A stretch of DNA of 64,000 nucleotides from contig DASUWK010000067.1 in NCBI GenBank assembly GCA_036378435.1, forward strand, positions 1 through 64,000, given 5' to 3'. The position numbers were made by a program, and so were the translations under genes. Of the stretch, positions 49,044 through 57,023 are shown in pieces. Under the pieces are notes generated by a model. The model did no database searches. It saw nothing but the letters and a program-made list of their open reading frames with translations, and was not told the DNA's origin. Position 1 is the first letter of the stretch. Each line of letters opens with the position of its first letter. The DNA comes from DASUWK01 sp036378435 (GTDB lineage Bacteria > Chloroflexota > Dormibacteria > Dormibacterales > Dormibacteraceae).

Positions 49044-49762
49044 CCCAGGCGTTTCGCATAGAGCAGGTGCTCGCGCGCGCCGCGCGCGCCGCGCACCGGC
49101 GATTCCACATCTCCTTCTACTGACCAACCCGCGCGCTCGACGCCGGCCATCGCCAGCTCGAGCGCGCGTCCAACGCTCTCATCGTCGAGCGGCGCGGACG
49201 GGAGGCCGAGCTCGAACATCGGCTTGACGAGCCCGATCAGCTTGGCGCCGCTTGCGATCTCGATCCGCTCCAGCTGCGGCACCGCGGCCGCGAGCGACAG
49301 ATAAGAAACGTCGACTGTGAAGAGCGCGACCGGCTCGGGGACCTGGCGCCTCGTGAGGTCGCCGAGGTTGACGCCTTCGAGGTTCACCACCCGCTTGTCC
49401 TGGCGCAGCGCGCCCCTCAGCTGGCCGTGGCCGGCGTCGACCGCGTAGACGATCCGCGCGCCCCGTTCGAGCAGCACGGTGGTGAAACCGCCGGCTGCGG
49501 CGCCGACGTCGAGCGCAGCCTTGCCGCTGGGGTCGACCCTGAACGCGTCGAGCGCGGCGCGGAGCTTGGCTTCGCCTCGCAGCGGCCCGGTTTTGACGTC
49601 CGCGACCAGCTCGCGGAACGTGCGCAGGGGCCTCCGGACCGGCCGCGTCACCGGCTCTGCAAGCCGCGGGCGGGCCATCTGCCGCGTCGTCTTCTGCGGT
49701 TCTCGCTCACGCACCGAGGTGCGCTCGCTGCGATCCTCGGCGACTCCTTGCATCTGGCGCAC
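49040..49762 (-). CDS. TlyA-like rRNA methyltransferase without S4 domain
   Basis: Up to 240 residues. The FtsJ-like methyltransferase core is present: DVGAAAGGFTTVLLERGA, VYAVDAGHGQL, FTVDVSYLSLAAAVPQLE and LIGLVKPMFELG, as in TlyA 2'-O-methyltransferases that modify 16S and 23S rRNA. The usual N-terminal S4 RNA-binding domain is missing, replaced by an Arg-rich stretch of about 45 residues. Possible starts are GTG 49762, ATG 49753 or ATG 49678. It lies next to a divergent IF-1 gene. Confidence 0.8.
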   Translation of the reverse strand: MRQMQGVAEDRSERTSVREREPQKTTRQMARPRLAEPVTRPVRRPLRTFRELVADVKTGPLRGEAKLRAALDAFRVDPSGKAALDVGAAAGGFTTVLLERGARIVYAVDAGHGQLRGALRQDKRVVNLEGVNLGDLTRRQVPEPVALFTVDVSYLSLAAAVPQLERIEIASGAKLIGLVKPMFELGLPSAPLDDESVGRALELAMAGVERAGWSVEGDVESPVRGARGAREHLLYAKRLG

Positions 49763-49804
49763 CTGCGGGGTCGCATAGCTCGGCGCCGGACCTGTCCGGA
49801 GGCC

Positions 49805-50098
49805 CTACTCGCGGTAGCGGTAGACGATGCGGCCGCGCGTGAGGTCGTAGGGGCTCAGCTCGACCCGAATGCGGTCGCCGGGCGTGATCCGGATGAAATA
49901 GCGGCGCATCCTGCCGGCTGCATACGCGACGAGCTTGTGGCCGTTCTCGAGCTCGACCTCGAACATCGCGTTGGGCAGCGCCTGGCTCACAGTCGCGTCC
50001 ATCACGACCGCGGCTTCTTTGACGGGTTCCTGGTCTGTGTCGCGCGGAGCTCGTCTTTGCTTGCGCGGACCGCCACGGCCTTGTGATCGGGGAGGCAA
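49805..50098 (-). CDS. infA: Translation initiation factor IF-1, divergent, with basic N-terminal extension
   Basis: 97 residues. The OB-fold core is clearly IF-1 (ALPNAMFEVELENGHKLVA, then IRITPGDRIRVELSPYD). The usual HISGKMR segment reads YAAGRMR, and about 30 residues rich in Arg, Gly and Lys precede the fold. It is not in the ribosomal-protein operon context where infA normally lies. It may be a second, specialised IF-1 or the sole copy; TTG start. Confidence 0.85.
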   Translation of the reverse strand: MPPRSQGRGGPRKQRRAPRDTDQEPVKEAAVVMDATVSQALPNAMFEVELENGHKLVAYAAGRMRRYFIRITPGDRIRVELSPYDLTRGRIVYRYRE

Positions 50099-50111
50099 AT
50101 CGCCCTACAGA

Positions 50112-50924
50112 CTAATTGTTCTGCCGCCAGCGGTCGATCCAATTTCCGCTGACTTCCGGCGCATCTTTGGCGTCCGCCAGCGCACGCACCGCCGCCTCGA
50201 TCCGCTTGGTGAAGTCTTTCGACGTGTCCCCGCGCGCGGGGTCGAGCGGCCGGCCAATCCGAATCGTGACCGGCGCCGGCAGCGGAAGGCGCGTGCCTTT
50301 CGGCATCACGCGCAGCGTTCCGCGCAGGAACATCGGCACCACCGGGGTCCGGTTCGCCACTGCCAGGTGCCCGATGCCCGGCTTGAACTCGCCGATCCGG
50401 CCGTCAGTGGTGCGCGTGCCCTCCGCATAGACCAGCAGGTTCCAGCCCGCTCGCAGCAGTCGGCCCGACGCATCCAGCACGCCGGCCGCGCTGCCGCTGC
50501 GCGCGAATGGGAACGTGTTGAGGTACAAGCTGAGCACGCGCCCGAGCAGCGGGCGTTCGTAGAAGTAATCGGCGGCGGCGGCCACGACCGTGCGCTCGCG
50601 GACGCGATCGGGCATCGACTGCAGCAGCAGCGGCGTGTCCGCGTGGCTGGTGTGGTTCGGCGCGAAGATGACCGGCCGGTCGAGCGTGCGCAGCCATTCC
50701 GCGCCTTCGATGCGCGGGTGCGTCATCAGCTCGTTGACGGGCATCATCAGGCCGCGCTGGATCAGGTAGCGCAGTGAGCGCACCGGCTCGCGCCGAGCCC
50801 ACTCCAGGCTCTCGGGAGCGTCGGGAATGACGCGCGCCGGCTCGGGCCACGAATGCGGCCTCGGCCCGCGCCAGTGAAAACCGCGGCGCATGAGGCGAAG
50901 GTCGTCGACGGGTGTGAAGGTCAT
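50112..50924 (-). CDS. PlsC-family 1-acylglycerol-3-phosphate acyltransferase
   Basis: 270 residues. The acyltransferase motif I is PNHTSHADT (HxxxxD), followed by motif II FPFARSG, motif III VYAEGTRTTDG, and PVVPMFLRG. It transfers an acyl group to a lysophospholipid or another glycerol-like acceptor. ATG 50924 overlaps the stop of the LarA-like gene (ATGA), so the two are cotranslated. It is the last gene of the lipid-type cluster. Confidence 0.88.
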   Translation of the reverse strand: MTFTPVDDLRLMRRGFHWRGPRPHSWPEPARVIPDAPESLEWARREPVRSLRYLIQRGLMMPVNELMTHPRIEGAEWLRTLDRPVIFAPNHTSHADTPLLLQSMPDRVRERTVVAAAADYFYERPLLGRVLSLYLNTFPFARSGSAAGVLDASGRLLRAGWNLLVYAEGTRTTDGRIGEFKPGIGHLAVANRTPVVPMFLRGTLRVMPKGTRLPLPAPVTIRIGRPLDPARGDTSKDFTKRIEAAVRALADAKDAPEVSGNWIDRWRQNN

Positions 50925-52498
50925 GTCACGTGAGCGAGCAGCAGCGGCGGCGTGCGCAGGTGAGTCACCGACGGGTGACGGCCGACTGTCTGCTCCGCGA
51001 TCTCGAAGGCGTCCTCGAGCGTGCTGGCCGCTTTGAACCCGAGACGGTGCACGGTCTCCCGCTCGCCACCGACGACGATCACGGCGCCCAGGTGCTGCAG
51101 CGCGTGCGCCGCCCAGTACCACGCATAGAACGGGTGCACCCCGTGGTACGCGTAGGACTGGCGGTACAGCTGGCGGTACCACGGATCCTCGGCAAAGCGC
51201 GCTTCGTACTTGGTCTCGATGACCGCGGGATCAAGCGTGTCCGCCAGCACCTCGTCGTAGAAATCGATGTAGCTCGGGTGTTGGATGGAGTCGAACTCGT
51301 AGCGGCACGGGTGCGTCATGATCACGACCCCGCCCTGGCGCACCACCGGCTGTCCGCGGTAGAGGTTGAAGAGATAGCCCAGGCCCAGGCAGACGACGAG
51401 CACCGGGTTCAGGATCGAGTTGACGTTGTAGGGCCCGAGGTAAGGGATGCCCATCGTGACGATGTCGGTCTGACCTTCGATCTCGACACCCATCTGCTTG
51501 CGCACGTTCTCGAGGCTCCGCTCGTGCACCTCGTCAACCTGGCCGGCGTGCACGCCGGTGAGCCCGTAGGGCGCGCGCAGCGAGTGAAAGATGTTGCGCT
51601 TGACGCCGGCCGGGGCGATGTCAGTCAGCTGCTTCATCGCGAAGAAGGCGGCCTGGTCGCGCGGCGTCCAGTCGGTCTCGCGCTTCTGCAGGAACTCGAC
51701 CATCGCCGGGAAGGAATGGTTGTTGACCGTGGTCTCGATGTGAAACACGCGGACGGCGTCTTCGATCAGCTGGCCCTGGCGGATGCACGCGTGGTGCAGC
51801 GCGGAGTCCGGCGGGTGCATGTAGGAGCGCGAGCCGAGCAGCGTCTTCACGTTGTGGTGCGGGCGCACGCTGCGGTAGCTGCCCAGGCCGGTGGCCATCG
51901 ACTTGTGACCGCCGTCCATCGGCACCAGCGTGAGGTTGACGTAGACGACCAGGTCTGACTCGGCCGCGCGGCGGCTGAGCGTGACCTCTTCGTCCTGGTT
52001 GGTCTTGCCGATGACCACGTTGCCGTCCGGGTCCTCGCCGTCGTGGTTGTAGAGGCGGTCGGGCCAGAAGGTGTTGAAGACGCGGTCGCCGACGATGTGC
52101 CGGATCTCGTCGGCGGTCATGCGGCGGTGCAGGCTGTTGGCGGCGATCAGGTGGACGTCTTCGACGCCGGCCTCGGCCGCCATCTCGAGCACCTCTTCGA
52201 TGACCAGCTGCCTGACGTCGGGTTCGACCATCGGCGGCAGCGGCAGCGAAAGGTCGTCGAAGGCGATCGTCAGCTTCATGTTGGGGCGCAGCAGCGCCTT
52301 CAGGGGGTCGTCCTCGAGAGGCTTGGCGAGCGCGCGCCTGATGGCGCGCTCGGGGTGGGCCAGCGGCTCCAGGGGGTCGGGCGGGTACACGACGCGCGAG
52401 CCCAGCGGGAGCCGCTCCAGGCGCACGCCCTCGCCGAAGTGGAACAGCACCGGCGGTGTGTTGCGGTCGACTTCGATGACGGCGCCTGGCCTGGGCAC
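50921..52498 (-). CDS. LarA-like (DUF2088) nickel-pincer racemase/epimerase family protein
   Basis: 525 residues. It shows the LarA fold motifs: AFDDLSLPLPP (D81/D82), SLHRRMTADEI (His124) and the pincer-type lysine in GGHKSMATG (Lys199). LarA uses a nickel-pincer nucleotide made by LarB, LarC and LarE to racemise lactate or epimerise other hydroxyacids. No larBCE genes lie in this window. The protein is about 100 residues longer than LarA. Its own GTG start has AAGGAG 6 bases upstream, and its stop overlaps plsC (ATGA). Confidence 0.78.
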   Translation of the reverse strand: MPRPGAVIEVDRNTPPVLFHFGEGVRLERLPLGSRVVYPPDPLEPLAHPERAIRRALAKPLEDDPLKALLRPNMKLTIAFDDLSLPLPPMVEPDVRQLVIEEVLEMAAEAGVEDVHLIAANSLHRRMTADEIRHIVGDRVFNTFWPDRLYNHDGEDPDGNVVIGKTNQDEEVTLSRRAAESDLVVYVNLTLVPMDGGHKSMATGLGSYRSVRPHHNVKTLLGSRSYMHPPDSALHHACIRQGQLIEDAVRVFHIETTVNNHSFPAMVEFLQKRETDWTPRDQAAFFAMKQLTDIAPAGVKRNIFHSLRAPYGLTGVHAGQVDEVHERSLENVRKQMGVEIEGQTDIVTMGIPYLGPYNVNSILNPVLVVCLGLGYLFNLYRGQPVVRQGGVVIMTHPCRYEFDSIQHPSYIDFYDEVLADTLDPAVIETKYEARFAEDPWYRQLYRQSYAYHGVHPFYAWYWAAHALQHLGAVIVVGGERETVHRLGFKAASTLEDAFEIAEQTVGRHPSVTHLRTPPLLLAHVT

Positions 52499-52614
52499 TA
52501 GGCTCCTTCTCCCACGCTTGTCGTCCCACCACCCAGACCCCCCGCCCAGGGGGTGCGGCGGGAGCGTATTGGGGGGCCGAAAAGAGTGTCAACACTGCCC
52601 GTTAAGCCGCCGCC

Positions 52615-52691
52615 ATACCCGCGTTCGCCGGCGAACGTGGCAATTGAGGCCCCGCGATACCCGCGTTTGCCGGCGAACGCGGCAATCAAGG
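52615..52691. repeat. Tandem 42-base repeat with palindromic core
   Basis: Two 35-base near-identical copies (52615-52649 and 52657-52691) starting ATACCCGCGTT, each with the core CGTTCGCCGGCGAACG or a one-base variant. They lie in the 220-base gap between the dehydrogenase and LarA-like genes. Possible terminator, RNA-processing or regulator site. Confidence 0.7.
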
Positions 52692-52718
52692 GCGACGCGG
52701 CAACCGCAGACAAGACGC

Positions 52719-53900
52719 TCACGCGCGCAATCGTCTCAGGTCGAAGGCGACCTTCACGGCGCCGAGGGAGCCGGCGGACATCGCGTAGCCGATCGCGTCG
52801 CGGTACTCCGACAGCCCGAACAGCGGCCCGCAGAGGTCGCCGAGCGGGAGATCCACAGCCGCCTCGAGCGCCAGCTCGAACGTCCGCCGGCCGCCCGCGG
52901 CCGCCTCGGCGCCGTACGCGTAAGCCCCCAGCACCGCCAGCTCGCGCTGCCACACCGCGCCCCAGTCGACGCGCTCCTCGCCCGGCATCCCCACCGCCAC
53001 GAGCCGGCCGCCGCCGCGGCACAGGCGCACCGCGTCGTTGAGCGACGACTCGCGGCCGACGCACTCGAAGACGACGTCCGCCCCGCCCAGCAGCACCGTG
53101 CTGCCGCGGTACCCGTCCACGCGCTGCGCCCCCGTCGCGAAGCGCACACGCTGGAACACCTCGTCGGGGCCGATCACCTGGTCCGCGCCGAGGCGCGTGG
53201 CCAGCGTCCGCTGCACCGGGTGCTTCGCCACCGCGATGAGCCGTTTGGGCGGCGTGAAGCGCCGGACCGCGGCCACCGTCAGCAGCCCGATGGTCCCCGC
53301 CCCCATCACGACGACCACGTCGTCGGCCGTCGCGCCGCCCCGCAGCGCCGCGTGCACGCAGCAAGCCAGGGGCTCGATGAGCACCGCCGCCTCGTCCGAC
53401 AGGCCCGCCGGCACCTCCCACAGCTGCGACGGGTGGGCGACCAGCGCCTCCCCCCACCCCCCGCCGGTCGAGGCGCAGTACCCGGTCTGCAGGCCGAGGT
53501 CGACGGCGCCCGAGGTCAGGTTCTCGCAGCGGCCCGGCGACCCGGCGGCGCATTGGACGCAGGGCGGCTCGATCCCACGCACCAAGCACCCGAGAGCGGG
53601 CTCCACGACCACCCGCGAGCCGGCGACCTCACCCACCACCTCGTGCCCTGGCACGAATGGATAGGACGTCAGCGCGTCGAGGTAGACGGAGGCGTGCCCG
53701 GCGATCGCGGCGAGGTCCGACCCGCAGATGCCGGCCAGCAGCGGCGCCACGGAGGCCCAGTCCGGGCCGGGGAGCTTCGGGGCCGGCACCTCGCCCAGGT
53801 GGAGCATCGACAGCCGGCCGGTGGCGACGTCGGCGCGGCCGCCGGCGGCGCGAACCAGCGCGTAGCGAGGCACCGATCGCTCGAACTGCAGCGCTAGCAA
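52719..53900 (-). CDS. Zinc-dependent MDR alcohol dehydrogenase
   Basis: 393 residues. The catalytic zinc ligands are in GICGSD and GHEVVGEV. The structural lobe is CVQCAAGSPGRC, with fewer cysteines than classic ADH; the NAD(P) fold is VVMGAGTIGLLTVAAV. It lies 13 bases after the fatty-acyl reductase-HAD gene on the same strand, so reduction or oxidation of a long-chain alcohol/aldehyde is plausible (inference). TTG start. Confidence 0.82.
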   Translation of the reverse strand: MLALQFERSVPRYALVRAAGGRADVATGRLSMLHLGEVPAPKLPGPDWASVAPLLAGICGSDLAAIAGHASVYLDALTSYPFVPGHEVVGEVAGSRVVVEPALGCLVRGIEPPCVQCAAGSPGRCENLTSGAVDLGLQTGYCASTGGGWGEALVAHPSQLWEVPAGLSDEAAVLIEPLACCVHAALRGGATADDVVVVMGAGTIGLLTVAAVRRFTPPKRLIAVAKHPVQRTLATRLGADQVIGPDEVFQRVRFATGAQRVDGYRGSTVLLGGADVVFECVGRESSLNDAVRLCRGGGRLVAVGMPGEERVDWGAVWQRELAVLGAYAYGAEAAAGGRRTFELALEAAVDLPLGDLCGPLFGLSEYRDAIGYAMSAGSLGAVKVAFDLRRLRA

Positions 53901-53913
53901 AGCAGTCGGCGCG

Positions 53914-56316
53914 CTACGAGCGCACGCCCTCCCGGTATTCGGCGGAGCGCGGGTCGGGCATCGGGAAGCGCCAGTTGCCCGGCGGCATGCGCCACCGCTC
54001 GACGCGCCAGCCGCGCTGGGAGGCCACCGCTGAGAGGCGCGGGTCCGGGTTGACGACGACCGGCACGCCGACCTCCTCCAGCATCGGCAGGTCGGAGAGT
54101 GAGTCGGCGTACGCGAAGCTCTCGTCCAGGGCGACGCCGGACCGCGCGGCGTACTCGAGCAGCAGCGTGGAGCGCGCCTCGCCGGCCGGCGGCGGAGCCG
54201 AGAGATCGCCGGTCAGCCGCCCCTCCTTCGTGAGCAGGTGCGCGCAGTCGACCTCGACCTCCAGCAGCTCGGCGAGCGGCTCGACGACGATGTCGAGCGC
54301 GCCGGTCAGCAGCAGCACGCGGTGGCCCGCGCGCTTGTGCTCGCGAATGCGCCGGACGCCCTCGGGATACATCCGCCGCAGCGTGACCTCGTGCAGCGCC
54401 TCGCGCCCGAGCCGGCGCATCTCGTCCACCTCGAGGCCGCCGTAGAGCCGGTAGAAGTTGCGCTGGAACTCCGCCCGCGAGCGGCGCTCCAGGTACAGCC
54501 AGCGCGGCGCGTCCTTGAGCATGCCCCCGAGGAACGACGGCCAGTCGCGCAGCGGCTGCGCCCGCAGGCGCATCCAGAGGTAGTACTCGACGACGTTCGT
54601 CTCCACGAGCGTGCCGTCGACGTCGAAGACGGCGAGCACGTCGGCGCGACCTGCGCGCCGGTGCACGGCCGCGACGCCGGACGATCCCTCCTCGCGCGGC
54701 ACGGTCGACCCGCTGGGCTGCCGCCCGCGTCGCTCCAGCGTGTCGGCGCGTGCCATCCGGACGACGGTGGGGAGGTGCACGTCCTGCAGGTAGTGGTCCC
54801 AGGTGTAGCCGGCGGGGTCGAACGGGAAGATCGCCTGCTCCGCAGGCTCGACCCGGTCCCAGAGCTCCAGCAGGTGACGCGTGTCGAAGACCGCGTCCAC
54901 CGCGGTGTAGACGCCGTACAGCTCGGCCAGGTCGAGTCCGCGCTGGAGCCGTGAGCGGCGCTCGAGCAGGCGGTCGGACACCGGCGCCGCCTGGGCGCCC
55001 AGCGGCAGCCGCTCGACCGCCCACTGCAGGGCGTCGACGGCGCGCAGCGCGATGCGGCCCCTGGTCGTGATCTCCGACATCGTCGGGAACGTCCAGTCCG
55101 GGGTGCCGATAGCCTGGCCGTAGCGGTCGCGCAGCGGGTGGGCCTGGAAGTAGTCGGCGCACTGGTCGAAGAGGTCGCGAAACCGGAGCGGGTTCCGGCT
55201 GCCCGAGCCGACGTGGTAGATCCGCGGCTCGGCGTCGGGCGGCGGCGACGCGGCGACCGCGAGTACGGCGTTGACCACGTAGTCGGCCGGGATGACGTCG
55301 ACGACCGAGTCGGGCAGGCCGGGGAAGTCAGGCAGCACGCCGCGCCCGAAGGCCAGGATGATCGGCTCCGCCATCCGAAAGCCCTCGAGCCAGCCGGGCA
55401 CCGGCTCGGCCAGAGCGCTCTCGATGATCGACGGCCGCACGATCGACAGCGGCACGTCGCCGTGGAGCTCGACGACCGCCGCCTCCGCCATCGCCTTGGT
55501 GAACGAGTAGACATCGCTGAAACCGAGCGAGCGCGCGTGTACACGGCCGCGCTCGACGAGCCGGTCCTTCACCCAGCGCTCGCGCAGGCGCTCCACGGTC
55601 CGCGCCATGGCCGGCGTGCCCGCCGGCCCCATGCGCGAGCGGGCCTCGCGCCGCAGGCCGTCCAGGATCTCCGGCCGGCGCGACTCCTCCTCCACGGCCG
55701 GGCGCAGGCCGGCCAGCACCTCCGCCTCGTGGCGCCAGTTCAGGCCGGGATCGAGCGCCGCCTCCTCGCGCACCAGGCCGCGCAGCTGGCCGCCCACGAA
55801 CGCGGTGGAGATGTGGACCAGGTGCGCGCGCGAGCCGAGGCCGGCGAGAGTCCCGACCAGCCGCGACGCGCCGAGCAGGTTCGTCTGCGCGGAGAGGTCG
55901 ACGGGGTTGTCGAACTCGACCGCTGCCGCCGAGTGGATGACGACATCTGCGCCGGCCACCGCGGCGCGGCCGGCGTCATCGAGGCCCAGCGCGTCCTGGC
56001 CGAGGTCGATCTCGACGACGCTCAGCTTGGCGGCGCAGAGCTCGTTGAAGGCATCCTCGCCCAGCTTTTCCTTCAGCACGCGGAAGGCCGGGCTTGCCAG
56101 CACCTCCAGCTGGAGCCTTTCCGCCGCGCTGCGCCGCGAACTGGAGCGGATGCCGAGCACGATCGCGGCGACCTCGGGTAGATCGCGCAGGCACTTCTCG
56201 ACGATCGACTTCCCGAGGAAGCCGGTTGAGCCGGTCACGAGGAGCGTCTTGCCCGACAAACCCTCGCGAATCAAGTCGCTCCAAGTGTAGGAACCGCTCC
56301 TACCTGACAACGCCAT
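53914..56316 (-). CDS. Fatty acyl-CoA/ACP reductase (NAD-binding 4) fused to HAD-IB phosphatase
   Basis: About 800 residues. The N-terminal reductase domain (about 20-400) has the Rossmann motif TGSTGFLGKS and the SDR catalytic YSFTK (YxxxK), typical of male-sterility/FAR proteins that reduce acyl thioesters to aldehydes or alcohols. The middle region (about 400-550) is FAR C-terminal-like. The last about 225 residues form a SerB-like HAD domain (VFDVDGTLVETN, then LLTGALD and ADSLSDLPML). ATG 56316 follows GAGG at about 10 bases; an upstream TTG is possible. It leads the lipid-type cluster. Confidence 0.88.
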   Translation of the reverse strand: MALSGRSGSYTWSDLIREGLSGKTLLVTGSTGFLGKSIVEKCLRDLPEVAAIVLGIRSSSRRSAAERLQLEVLASPAFRVLKEKLGEDAFNELCAAKLSVVEIDLGQDALGLDDAGRAAVAGADVVIHSAAAVEFDNPVDLSAQTNLLGASRLVGTLAGLGSRAHLVHISTAFVGGQLRGLVREEAALDPGLNWRHEAEVLAGLRPAVEEESRRPEILDGLRREARSRMGPAGTPAMARTVERLRERWVKDRLVERGRVHARSLGFSDVYSFTKAMAEAAVVELHGDVPLSIVRPSIIESALAEPVPGWLEGFRMAEPIILAFGRGVLPDFPGLPDSVVDVIPADYVVNAVLAVAASPPPDAEPRIYHVGSGSRNPLRFRDLFDQCADYFQAHPLRDRYGQAIGTPDWTFPTMSEITTRGRIALRAVDALQWAVERLPLGAQAAPVSDRLLERRSRLQRGLDLAELYGVYTAVDAVFDTRHLLELWDRVEPAEQAIFPFDPAGYTWDHYLQDVHLPTVVRMARADTLERRGRQPSGSTVPREEGSSGVAAVHRRAGRADVLAVFDVDGTLVETNVVEYYLWMRLRAQPLRDWPSFLGGMLKDAPRWLYLERRSRAEFQRNFYRLYGGLEVDEMRRLGREALHEVTLRRMYPEGVRRIREHKRAGHRVLLLTGALDIVVEPLAELLEVEVDCAHLLTKEGRLTGDLSAPPPAGEARSTLLLEYAARSGVALDESFAYADSLSDLPMLEEVGVPVVVNPDPRLSAVASQRGWRVERWRMPPGNWRFPMPDPRSAEYREGVRS

Positions 56317-56355
56317 TGACAAGATTCCTCGACCTTCTCCGTCAAGCCAGGACGG

Positions 56356-56997
56356 ATGCCTCGTTTCACTGTCCGGGTAGGTTCCTTGGCCTTGGTCCTC
56401 GTAAGCCTCACCCTCCTCACCTCCTCGCTAGCTCGCCCAGCAGTCAGGGTCGGAACCCGCGACACCGCCGGGTTTCAGGTCGAGCCCACCCGGACAGTGC
56501 GACCCGGCATCTCGCCTCACGTCTACCGCACGCCGCCGCCGTCGCCCAAGCCCGCGCCCGTCGCCGCGGTGACCCACGTCGCGACCGCGGTGCAGGCGAC
56601 CGGCTCGGCCGTCACCCATCCCACCACGAACTGGCTCCACGCCGAGGATGGCAGCCTCAGCGTTGGCGTCGGCTTCTACTGGGACGCCAGCGGCCAGACC
56701 GCGGTGCCGCGCTACGAGGCGGTGCTGGACATGCCGATCCACGACGTTCGGTACTACTTCGACGGCCACAACCCGGGCGTGTTCACACCGCTGCTGGGCG
56801 AGGGCGTCGGCTCCTACTTCGACTACTGGGACGGCAGCGGGACCGCGCACCGCTTCCGGCTGGTCAGCGTCCGCAGCTGGACGGCCGCCAACGGCGAGCC
56901 GCCGCCGGTCACGCCGCTCGTGGTCGCGCAGTTCCAGACCTGCCGCGTCCCGGACGGCAGCGTCGACTGGATCTACGACCTGGTGGCGGCCGGGTAG
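56356..56997 (+). CDS. Secreted sortase-like protein, probably catalytically altered
   Basis: 213 residues. A signal peptide (about 8-27) and a Pro-rich linker are followed by a beta-rich domain. It contains YYFDGHNPGVFTPLL (a sortase-like GH), a DGSGTAHRFRLVSVR hairpin and VVAQFQTCRV, which recalls the TLxTC of class E/F sortases. The Arg normally found 7-10 residues after the Cys is not evident (DGSVDWIYDLV). It may be a divergent sortase or a binding relative. It is convergent with the M23 peptidase gene. Confidence 0.55.
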   Translation: MPRFTVRVGSLALVLVSLTLLTSSLARPAVRVGTRDTAGFQVEPTRTVRPGISPHVYRTPPPSPKPAPVAAVTHVATAVQATGSAVTHPTTNWLHAEDGSLSVGVGFYWDASGQTAVPRYEAVLDMPIHDVRYYFDGHNPGVFTPLLGEGVGSYFDYWDGSGTAHRFRLVSVRSWTAANGEPPPVTPLVVAQFQTCRVPDGSVDWIYDLVAAG

Positions 56998-57023
56998 CCT
57001 GCACAGCTCACAAGCTGTGGCGA

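Noticed and set aside
50930..51958. 342-codon plus-strand frame opposite the LarA-like gene
   Set aside because: It has shadow composition (HV-, DV- and RR-rich), and the true gene on minus has LarA motifs and operon overlaps.
52615..52691. Tandem palindromic repeats as a CRISPR array
   Set aside because: There are only two copies with a 7-base interval, no unique spacers and no cas genes in the window.
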